A stretch of 64,000 bases of DNA from Streptococcus marmotae (GTDB lineage: Bacteria; Bacillota; Bacilli; Lactobacillales; Streptococcaceae): the NCBI RefSeq assembly GCF_001623565.1, contig NZ_CP015196.1:620001-684000 (forward strand). Reading direction: 5' to 3'. Under the pieces are notes generated by a model. The model did no database searches, was not told the origin of the DNA, and was given only the letters and a program-made list of their open reading frames with translations. The position numbers and the translations under genes are program-made. This document shows positions 58,052 through 64,000 of the stretch, one piece after another (within the stretch, counting starts at the first letter, position 1; each line of letters starts with the position of its first letter).

Positions 58052-58460
58052 TCCCTAAATATAATTGATAACGTACTATTTTCTGGTCCGTTAAAAACTG
58101 TAATTTTGCCAAAGAAGAATTTCCTCCATCCTTGTCAAAGACAATCTTTTGCCCATTGTCTACCTGAACCGACTCTGGCAAATAAAGGCTTTGATAGCCA
58201 TTGGTTATTTGCTGAGGCGTCACATCTAGCGAAATCGTCTGTTGAGATGAGACTGCTAACTTCTGGCTACTTTTGTAGAGTTGTTCAAATTCCATAAAAA
58301 AGACTTGCTCCTCTACCTGTCGGAAAACCGAATGAACTGAACCAGACAAGGCAAGTGCTAGAAAGCTCACGATAAATAGGGTCAATAAACTTTCTAGCAA
58401 AGTGAAGGCCTTAAGGGTTGACCGTACGAGATTGGCCTGTATTTTTTGCAAAGTATTCAT
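58023..58460 (-). CDS. comGD: Competence pilus minor pseudopilin ComGD
   Basis: 145 residues with prepilin signal LKAFTLLESLLTLFIVSFLA and a globular domain. AGAGG precedes the ATG. It overlaps comGC by 50 bases. Confidence 0.88.
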   Translation of the reverse strand: MNTLQKIQANLVRSTLKAFTLLESLLTLFIVSFLALALSGSVHSVFRQVEEQVFFMEFEQLYKSSQKLAVSSQQTISLDVTPQQITNGYQSLYLPESVQVDNGQKIVFDKDGGNSSLAKLQFLTDQKIVRYQLYLGSGRYKKTEE

Positions 58461-58725
58461 TGTAAGCCTCTGCCTGTTCTTCTGAAATCATCTCTTCTTC
58501 TACTAATTTGGCAACGCTAACTTCACCACTATGCTGCAACGTGTACAACTCAGCCTGACCTTCTACTACTTTGACCACAGCAGCATTTCCTTTTTCATGC
58601 ACTGCTTCTTTTTGTTTACTTAAATTCGGTACAAATAATAACAATAGCACACTAATAACTAATAGTACCACTAACATTTCTACCAAAGTAAAGGCTTTTG
58701 CTTTCATTTTCATCAATTTTTTCAT
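58411..58725 (-). CDS. comGC: Major competence pilin ComGC
   Basis: 104 residues from MKKLMKMKAKAFTLVEMLVV (ATG 58725); the frame extends to 58782 but that part lies in comGB. The prepilin signal A/FTLVEM with Glu at +5 and a long hydrophobic helix are textbook. It forms the shaft of the transformation pilus. The start lies 2 bases before the comGB stop. Confidence 0.93.
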   Translation of the reverse strand: MKKLMKMKAKAFTLVEMLVVLLVISVLLLLFVPNLSKQKEAVHEKGNAAVVKVVEGQAELYTLQHSGEVSVAKLVEEEMISEEQAEAYNEYFAKNTGQSRTVNP

Positions 58726-58726
58726 C

Positions 58727-59743
58727 TTAAATCTCCATATTTTGATAAATCGGTAACAGCATAGCTGCGTAAATAAGGACAACGACCAAGGCTACAAAAA
58801 TAAAGACAAGGGGCTGGATCAACTGCATGCTAGCATGTAATTTACTAAAGAAATTCTCCCAGCATTCATCAGCATAGATGGCCAACTCCCGTCCTAACTT
58901 GGACTTCACCTGTCCATATTCAATAATCAAACTCAGTTCTCGTTTAAAGAAGGGGTACCGCTTAATTTGCTCTTCAAAAGAAATCCCATTAGACAATGCT
59001 ACTTCTAAATCCTGTCCTAAAGCTCGGAAAAGGGCTGATTGCTGTTCTTGCATCAAACTCAAAATTTGTGTCATTTCTAATCCTTGACCGATTAAACTCC
59101 CCCATTCACGCGCATAATATGCGGTCAAGTACAATTGAACGAACTTACCAACAAACGGTAACCTTGCTAACAAACTAAAGACGCGGATTTTATTTGTCTT
59201 TTTATACCAAACTGTCACTATCCCGATGAATACTAGGTTAGTAGCAACAGCTCCCAAAAAGATTGTCGGTAGGTAATGAATGATTGTCGTTGCTAGATTC
59301 CCTTCTTCCAATTGCGGAAGCAGATAATTTTTCAAACCGAGCATAATCAAAACTAAAAATCCCAGCAATATCAATGGATACGTCGCGACTTCAATCAATT
59401 TTTTCCGAACTTTTGCAAGATTTGTTAGGTAAGCCTGAATATTCATTAGACTCAGCTGTATATTCCCGTGTACTTCCGCTAAAGCGACTTGGGTGACAAC
59501 TGCATCTGAAAACTTCAAATCCGCTAGCAAAGCCGCAAAGGATTTTCCAGCCAGCAAACCGTCTGACATCTGATTTGTGTACTCGTCAGCCAGCAAGCGA
59601 CTCCGTTTTAAGAAATCCACAATTTCTACCAAGTGAAAACCACTTGAAAATAGATTGGCAAATAATTCAATGATTTTACGCTGGCGTAGCAAAGACAATT
59701 TTTTCAGTTTCTGCTTGCTGAGGACTGATATGTCCTGCTGCAA
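58727..59743 (-). CDS. comGB: Competence pilus membrane platform ComGB
   Basis: 338 residues from a TTG at 59743; the frame is open to 59830, inside comGA. It is a GspF/PilC-type protein with three to four membrane segments (YPLILLGFLVLIMLGL, LVFIGIVTVWY, LVFIFVALVVVLIYAAMLLP) and two helical GspF domains (LFANLFSSGFHLVEIVDFL). It anchors the pilus motor. The start is uncertain. Confidence 0.88.
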   Translation of the reverse strand: MQQDISVLSKQKLKKLSLLRQRKIIELFANLFSSGFHLVEIVDFLKRSRLLADEYTNQMSDGLLAGKSFAALLADLKFSDAVVTQVALAEVHGNIQLSLMNIQAYLTNLAKVRKKLIEVATYPLILLGFLVLIMLGLKNYLLPQLEEGNLATTIIHYLPTIFLGAVATNLVFIGIVTVWYKKTNKIRVFSLLARLPFVGKFVQLYLTAYYAREWGSLIGQGLEMTQILSLMQEQQSALFRALGQDLEVALSNGISFEEQIKRYPFFKRELSLIIEYGQVKSKLGRELAIYADECWENFFSKLHASMQLIQPLVFIFVALVVVLIYAAMLLPIYQNMEI

Positions 59744-60626
59744 GAAGGCTTTCAATTTGCTGATTCCACTGGTCTGCGGAATGATTTTGGTAGTCCTTGT
59801 TTGCAAAGTCAACAACACCTCCTCCTCCAATTAAACGTTGGTAAGCAATTCCTTGTAAGGCGTGGCGCAATTCGTCTTCGCTCACCCCTAACTCTAGCAT
59901 CCGAGCATAGACTCCAGCGATACTCTTGGCATGAACGGTTGAAAAAATTGTTGCTCCTGTTAAGCTCGCTCGAATCACTGCTCGGGCCGTTTCTGTGTCC
60001 CGAATCTCCCCAATAATTAGCAAATCCGGCCGATGGCGCAGGGACAGCTTTATCAGATTATCATAGGTGGCTCCGATTGCCTCATTCAATTGCAATTGGA
60101 GCATGTCTTCCTGCTTAATTTCCACAGGATCTTCAATCGTTAAAATTTGTTGATTGGCGAATTTCAGCCTGGCAAGATGATACATAAGCGTTGTCTTGCC
60201 AGAGCCGACTGGACCCGAAAAAAGGTAAAGCCCTCGTCCCTTGATTTCTTTTCCAATTCGCTCTGCTGCATTAAACCAAAATTTTAAATCGTGATCATTA
60301 TCGTAGAGAAAACGGATTACCAGACTTTCCTTACCTCTATAATCACCTACTGTCGAAAAGCGCAACGGAATCTGACCTTGACCATAGTCATAATCACACG
60401 ACCCTTGTTGACTACGCCGCTTCTCTCCCACATTCATGCCTGCAACGAACTTAAAATGGCTAATCAAAGCAGCATACTCCACCTCATCATAATCACCAAT
60501 AAAACGACGTTCATCCATAATCCGCTCATAGAGCTGGTAGTGAGTCTCCTTGGGGACTAAGTACAAGTCGCTGACCCGCTTTTCTACTGCTTTCTGAATC
60601 ATTTCTTTTGCTAAATCTTGAATCAT
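59676..60626 (-). CDS. comGA: Competence pilus assembly ATPase ComGA
   Basis: 316 residues, GspE/PilB family. Walker A GPVGSGKTTLMYHL, the Asp box ILTIEDPVEIKQED, Walker B DLLIIGEIRDTETA and the His box STVHAKS are present. It powers polymerisation of ComGC. First gene of comGA-GG, with a ComX-box-like sequence 20 bases upstream. Confidence 0.95.
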   Translation of the reverse strand: MIQDLAKEMIQKAVEKRVSDLYLVPKETHYQLYERIMDERRFIGDYDEVEYAALISHFKFVAGMNVGEKRRSQQGSCDYDYGQGQIPLRFSTVGDYRGKESLVIRFLYDNDHDLKFWFNAAERIGKEIKGRGLYLFSGPVGSGKTTLMYHLARLKFANQQILTIEDPVEIKQEDMLQLQLNEAIGATYDNLIKLSLRHRPDLLIIGEIRDTETARAVIRASLTGATIFSTVHAKSIAGVYARMLELGVSEDELRHALQGIAYQRLIGGGGVVDFANKDYQNHSADQWNQQIESLLAAGHISPQQAETEKIVFATPA

Positions 60627-60645
60627 ATTTCCTCCTCACTTTATC

Positions 60646-60653
60646 TATTCGCA
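60646..60653 (-). promoter_or_regulatory. ComX (SigX) box-like element before comGA
   Basis: Minus-strand TGCGAATA is one position off TACGAATA and lies 20 bases before the comGA ATG, with AGGAGG between. It indicates late-competence control of the comG operon. Confidence 0.75.
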
Positions 60654-60958
60654 ACGCTTCTTCTTTTTTCAAAAAATTTTTCTAAAAACCAACGAAATCA
60701 TTCACTACTTTGAGAAACTTCCTTTGATATGCTTGCCAAATGAGTTAGTCGTTACTACTCAATGAAAATCAAAGTTAGCATTTTTGCAACTTACTTAAAT
60801 AGTTTGCTATTTTTTATTACTATCCGTTGCATTTGCTGAAAAAGCATTCTATTTGACTCACTTAGTCTACTCCATTTTATAGCGAAAAATAAATAACTAT
60901 TTTGAAATTAAATGAGTATAAAAATGAGAGAATATACTATCACATATTTCACTCTAAA

Positions 60959-61006
60959 AGAAAAGACCTAGGAGGTATAAATCATCCCAGATCTTTTTAT
61001 TGTATA
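60959..61006. terminator. Hairpin terminator between comGA and the tandem array
   Basis: AAAAGACCTAGGAGG and CATCCCAGATCTTTTT pair imperfectly with T/A runs on both sides. It may terminate the transcript that runs through ireB, ruvX and DUF1292. No gene is seen in 60660-61041. Confidence 0.6.
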
Positions 61007-61041
61007 TTTCCTTATAGCTTAGCAATCACCCTGAAACAAGA

Positions 61042-61216
61042 CTAAAACATCCACTGGACTTCCTATCCTTTCGAATTTTTAGGGATACGGCTAAAATAGC
61101 CCACTGGGCTATTCACTCTATCTAGTTTTTAGGAGTGAAGCTAAAAACGTCCACTGGACTATTCGCTCTTTCTTGTTTTTAGGAGCAAAGCTAAAATAGC
61201 CCACTGGGCTATTTTA
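61042..61216. repeat. 50-bp tandem repeat array, about 3.5 units, each with a terminator-like hairpin
   Basis: Units begin at 61042, 61091, 61141 and 61191. Each has CTAAAA followed by a palindrome (TCCACTGGA or AGCCCACTGGGCT), then a T-rich part and AGGAGYRAAG. The stems differ between units by paired changes (GTCC/GGAC versus GCCC/GGGC). The array directly follows the DUF1292 stop. Confidence 0.85.
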
Positions 61217-61525
61217 CTCCTCCATAAAGCTGTTAAAGACTTCTTCAATCATATCCCATTCTGCTGTTGCGTCTTCTGGGATTGGCTGGAGGTCTCCCTC
61301 TGTACCGTCTTCATTTTCAACGTAGGAGTAGGCTTGAATTTCAACCTCTCCATTTTCATCTTCTTCTGCACTTGCAGGAATCAAGAGAACGTAATTTTTC
61401 CCAAATTCTTCTTGACCATCAATCGTTAAGAGGATTTCAAATAAACTTTCATTTCCATTATCATCCACCAAGGTGATAAGTTCACGTTCTTCGTGATTAT
61501 GATCGTGTTCGTGATTATGTGCCAT
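61214..61525 (-). CDS. DUF1292 family protein
   Basis: 103 residues, very acidic, with a His-rich start ([15 protein letters not shown]) that could bind metal. DUF1292 core: [20 protein letters not shown]. It follows ruvX by 10 bases in the conserved ireB-ruvX-DUF1292 operon. Function unknown. Confidence 0.9.
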   Translation of the reverse strand: MAHNHEHDHNHEERELITLVDDNGNESLFEILLTIDGQEEFGKNYVLLIPASAEEDENGEVEIQAYSYVENEDGTEGDLQPIPEDATAEWDMIEEVFNSFMEE

Positions 61526-61535
61526 GTGTTACTCC

Positions 61536-61955
61536 TTAAAATGTTCTATCTAAATAATTTTGCAAAATGAGCTGCGCAGCTAATTTGTCAATAACTTTTT
61601 TACGTTTGCCACGACTAATGTCTGCTTGCTCAATCAACATGCGTTCTGCAGCTACGGTCGTCAATCGTTCGTCTTGATACTTGACTGGTAAGCCAAACAA
61701 GGTTGCTAATCGGTCTCCATAGGCCTGACTCGCCTCTACACGAGGGCCGCTCGTATTGTTCATATTCTTAGGTAAGCCCACTACAAATGTATCAACCTTA
61801 TATTGATTGACTAATTCTGTCAGGCGTTCAAAGCCAAACTCGCCTTTCTCCTCGTCAATCGGAATAATTTCCAACCCTTGTGCTGTAAAACCAAGCGGGT
61901 CTGAAATGGCTACTCCGACCGTTTTAGAACCGACGTCTAATCCCATTATTCTCAT
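61536..61955 (-). CDS. ruvX: Putative Holliday junction resolvase / pre-16S rRNA nuclease
   Basis: 139 residues, YqgF family. RNase H-like fold: [20 protein letters not shown] with the catalytic Asp, [11 protein letters not shown] and [13 protein letters not shown]. It overlaps ireB by one base (ATGA type). Trimming of pre-16S rRNA 5' ends is the better supported role in E. coli. Confidence 0.93.
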   Translation of the reverse strand: MRIMGLDVGSKTVGVAISDPLGFTAQGLEIIPIDEEKGEFGFERLTELVNQYKVDTFVVGLPKNMNNTSGPRVEASQAYGDRLATLFGLPVKYQDERLTTVAAERMLIEQADISRGKRKKVIDKLAAQLILQNYLDRTF

Positions 61956-62221
61956 CAGAGGTCAATCCCATTTCCCTTCAGGTAAAAACGCACCAACTCT
62001 TCAACAATTTCATCGCGTTCATACTTACGAATCCGATTACGTGCATCGTTATAACGAGGGATATAAGCTGGATCTCCACTCAGCACATAGCCCACAATTT
62101 GGTTAATAGGATTGTATCCTTTTTCATCCAAAGAACGATAAACATTTGTTAAGGTCTCGCTGATTTCCTGTTTATTGATGTCATCTAACCGAAAACGAAC
62201 AGTTTCTTCTGTGAATCCCAT
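61955..62221 (-). CDS. ireB: IreB-family regulatory phosphoprotein
   Basis: 88 residues (DUF965/YrzL). [20 protein letters not shown] is the conserved N-terminus with the Thr residues phosphorylated by the IreK/StkP-type kinase in enterococci. The middle reads [20 protein letters not shown]. First gene of the ireB-ruvX-DUF1292 operon. Confidence 0.93.
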   Translation of the reverse strand: MGFTEETVRFRLDDINKQEISETLTNVYRSLDEKGYNPINQIVGYVLSGDPAYIPRYNDARNRIRKYERDEIVEELVRFYLKGNGIDL

Positions 62222-62334
62222 ACTTACACCTTCTTTCTTTATTCTACTAGTCTGATTATAACATATTTGATACCTCTTTTCAATGTTTCAAGCCGAAATC
62301 ACGCCCGTCCTCGTTAAAATTTAGCATCTATCAG

Positions 62335-62373
62335 AAAAGAGCTTGGGCGCTTAGCTCAAACTCCTTGCTCTTT
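62335..62373 (-). terminator. Terminator of spxA
   Basis: On the minus strand AGAGCAAGGAGTTTGAGC and GCGCCCAAGCTCTTTTCT form an imperfect stem with T-rich tail directly after the spxA stop. Confidence 0.65.
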
Positions 62374-62377
62374 AACT

Positions 62378-62776
62378 CTATAAAGCAGCTCGTAAACGGG
62401 CTTGCGCATTTTCTACGTTCCGCACAGAACGCGGTAGAAAGGCACGAATGTCATCCTCTTTGTAACCAACTTGAAGACGTTTCTCATCAATCAAGATGGG
62501 ACTTTTTAAAATACGAGGATTTTCTGTAATCAGTTCAATCACTTCATTGACACTCAATTCTTCGATATCACAGTTGAGATTTTTAGCATATCGATTTTTA
62601 GACGATACAATACTTGCAATGCCATTTTCTGTCTTTGTCAAGATATTTAAAATCTCTTCTTTGCTGATTGATTCTTTCCCTAAATTGTGCTCATTGTACG
62701 ATAGTTGGTGAGCGTTAAGCCAGTTTTTAGCCTTTTTACAACTCGTACAGCTCGAAACGGTATAAATTTTTATCAT
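62378..62776 (-). CDS. spxA: Spx-family RNA polymerase-binding regulator
   Basis: 132 residues, ArsC-like fold. The redox switch CTSC is at the N-terminus (SSCTSCKKAKNWL), and LKSPILIDEKRLQVGYKEDD is the ArsC/Spx core. It binds the RNA polymerase alpha C-terminal domain during oxidative stress and in streptococci also affects competence. Length is normal for Spx. It lies between recA and ireB. Confidence 0.92.
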   Translation of the reverse strand: MIKIYTVSSCTSCKKAKNWLNAHQLSYNEHNLGKESISKEEILNILTKTENGIASIVSSKNRYAKNLNCDIEELSVNEVIELITENPRILKSPILIDEKRLQVGYKEDDIRAFLPRSVRNVENAQARLRAAL

Positions 62777-62948
62777 GTAGTCTCTCCTTTGCTACATTTT
62801 CTTAAACACATTATACCCTATTATAGCATAAAAACGCTTCGGTCTAAAGACCTATTTTTCATTTTTTATGCCTATTTTTTAGTAAAAATCAACAATTATC
62901 ATCCGTCATATGGGGAATTACCCCAGTTGGTCCTAGCAAAAAAATGAA

Positions 62949-62972
62949 AAACTAGGAATCTTCCTAGCTGTT
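62949..62972 (-). terminator. Terminator of recA
   Basis: On the minus strand CTAGGAAGATTCCTAG is followed by TTTTTCATTTTTTT, just after the recA stop. Confidence 0.9.
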
Positions 62973-62976
62973 CACC

Positions 62977-64000
62977 TTAATCTTCTAACTCAATGCCGCC
63001 ATCTAAATCAAGGACTACCTCTTGATTTTCTGCTGCGACAGCGTCTTTGCTCTCTTCAGCTTTTTCTTCTTTGTCTGCCGTTTCTACCACTTCCGTTTGT
63101 TCTGAATCTTCAATCAAACCATAGTGGACACGAATTTTTCGGTCGATTTCTGCAAAGATTTCTGGATGTTCCTCCAAATATTTCTTGGCATTTTCTGAAC
63201 CTTGACCGATTTTCTCATCGTTGTAAGAATACCAAGCACCTGCTTTTTTGATAATACCAAGATTACTTCCGATTTCAACTAATTCACCAGTCTGTGAAAT
63301 ACCGTGACCATACATGATTTCAACAACTACTTCCTTAAATGGTGGAGCTACCTTATTTTTGACGATTTTGACCTTGGTTTCTTTTCCGACATTGGTATCT
63401 TTTTGGTCACCACTACCCTTAATCTGGGTATTTCCACGAACATCCATACGGACAGACGCGTAGAATTTCAGCGCACGTCCACCAGGCGTTGTCTCAGGAT
63501 TTCCAAACGACACACCAACCTTTTCACGCAATTGGTTGATGAAAATGGCTATCGTCTTGGTTTTATTGATTGAAGCAGATAGTTTCCGCATCGCCTGACT
63601 CATCATCCGAGCTTGCAAACCAACGTGGCTATCCCCGATCTCACCATCAATCTCAGCGCGAGGAACAAGGGCAGCAACCGAATCGACTACCACTAGGTCA
63701 ACTGCGCCTGAATCAATCAACTTTCCTGCAATTTCAAGTCCCTGCTCACCAGAGTCCGGTTGTGATAAAAGCAACTCATCAATGTTAACACCTAGCGCTT
63801 GGGCATAAGCCGGATCAAGTGCATGCTCAGCATCGATAAAGGCTGCAATACCACCCTCTTTTTGCGCCTGAGCAACTGCATGAAGAGCAACCGTCGTCTT
63901 ACCTGAACTTTCAGGACCGTAGATTTCGATAATCCGTCCTTTCGGATAACCACCAGCACCTAAGGCAATATCAATAGACAAGCTTCCTGAACTCATGACT
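62977..64000 (-). CDS. recA: Recombinase RecA, lacking the N-terminus (cut by window edge)
   Basis: About 340 residues are present. Walker [13 protein letters not shown], Walker [11 protein letters not shown], the loop L2 region [14 protein letters not shown] and the long acidic C-terminal tail ([17 protein letters not shown]) are clear. The in-frame ATG at 63994-63996 is internal; roughly 40 N-terminal residues lie beyond the window. RecA forms filaments for homologous recombination and transformation. Confidence 0.96.
   Translation of the reverse strand, partial: VMSSGSLSIDIALGAGGYPKGRIIEIYGPESSGKTTVALHAVAQAQKEGGIAAFIDAEHALDPAYAQALGVNIDELLLSQPDSGEQGLEIAGKLIDSGAVDLVVVDSVAALVPRAEIDGEIGDSHVGLQARMMSQAMRKLSASINKTKTIAIFINQLREKVGVSFGNPETTPGGRALKFYASVRMDVRGNTQIKGSGDQKDTNVGKETKVKIVKNKVAPPFKEVVVEIMYGHGISQTGELVEIGSNLGIIKKAGAWYSYNDEKIGQGSENAKKYLEEHPEIFAEIDRKIRVHYGLIEDSEQTEVVETADKEEKAEESKDAVAAENQEVVLDLDGGIELED

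Noticed and set aside
61042-61216. CRISPR array
   Set aside because: The 50-bp units are repeated along their whole length, without unique spacers, and no cas genes are near.

Overview
The window is a chromosomal segment of a low-GC Gram-positive coccus of the genus Streptococcus, most like the S. suis group. This rests on gene content and order: a comG pilus operon followed by a methyltransferase and ackA, rarA next to a 6S-like RNA and tRNA-Lys, nrdD/nrdG with a Ccs4-like membrane protein, a psaBCA-type manganese transporter with a DtxR-type regulator, SHP/Rgg signalling, ComX-box-like promoters and streptococcal DUF3013/DUF1033/DUF4651 proteins. Species assignment is inference.

Layout. 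1-7150: L-ascorbate PTS and catabolic operon (ulaABCDEF plus a PRD regulator; ulaG is cut by the window edge), with one shared operator/cre arrangement before ulaA and ulaG. 7150-9932: repeat-rich spacer, pgi, small SRP RNA, tadA. 9957-13385: accessory locus 1, an Rgg regulator with a convergent SHP pheromone gene, an 11-codon micro-ORF coupled to an MFS exporter, and an IS30-family insertion that splits the exporter. 13481-22325: leuS, pepO, manganese uptake genes and their regulator. 22334-27815: accessory locus 2, a lanthipeptide-like cluster (Rgg, 29-residue candidate precursor, 55-residue small protein, LanKC-like synthetase, MFS exporter) beside IS remnants. 27940-30593: dtd and rel. 30647-33709: accessory locus 3, a 16-residue hydrophobic peptide gene, an ABC exporter with a frameshift and a long ArsR-type regulator, bracketed by a decayed duplication. 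34010-39393: rsmE, prmA, a GIY-YIG protein, DUF3013, frameshifted rarA, 6S RNA and tRNA-Lys. 39918-46866: Ccs4-like protein, anaerobic ribonucleotide reductase locus with two tandem GNAT genes, frameshifted glf. 47284-54024: DUF1033, groESL with CIRCE, an SSB with a ComX-box-like promoter, ytpR/thioredoxin, pepA, and folT under a THF riboswitch. 54641-60626: ackA, methyltransferase, comGA-GG. 61042-64000: a 50-bp tandem hairpin array, DUF1292, ruvX, ireB, spxA and the 3' part of recA.

The most interesting material is the three accessory loci. Each pairs a very small peptide gene having a good ribosome binding site with an exporter and a dedicated regulator. Two are Rgg-type and the third is ArsR-type. 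Two of the three exporters are broken here, by an IS and by a frameshift. Single-nucleotide-scale frameshifts in rarA, glf and the ABC gene all lie at short repeats or homopolymers, so base-call error must be excluded before they are called biological. Gene starts, RNA calls and regulatory sites were made by eye; no database search was run.
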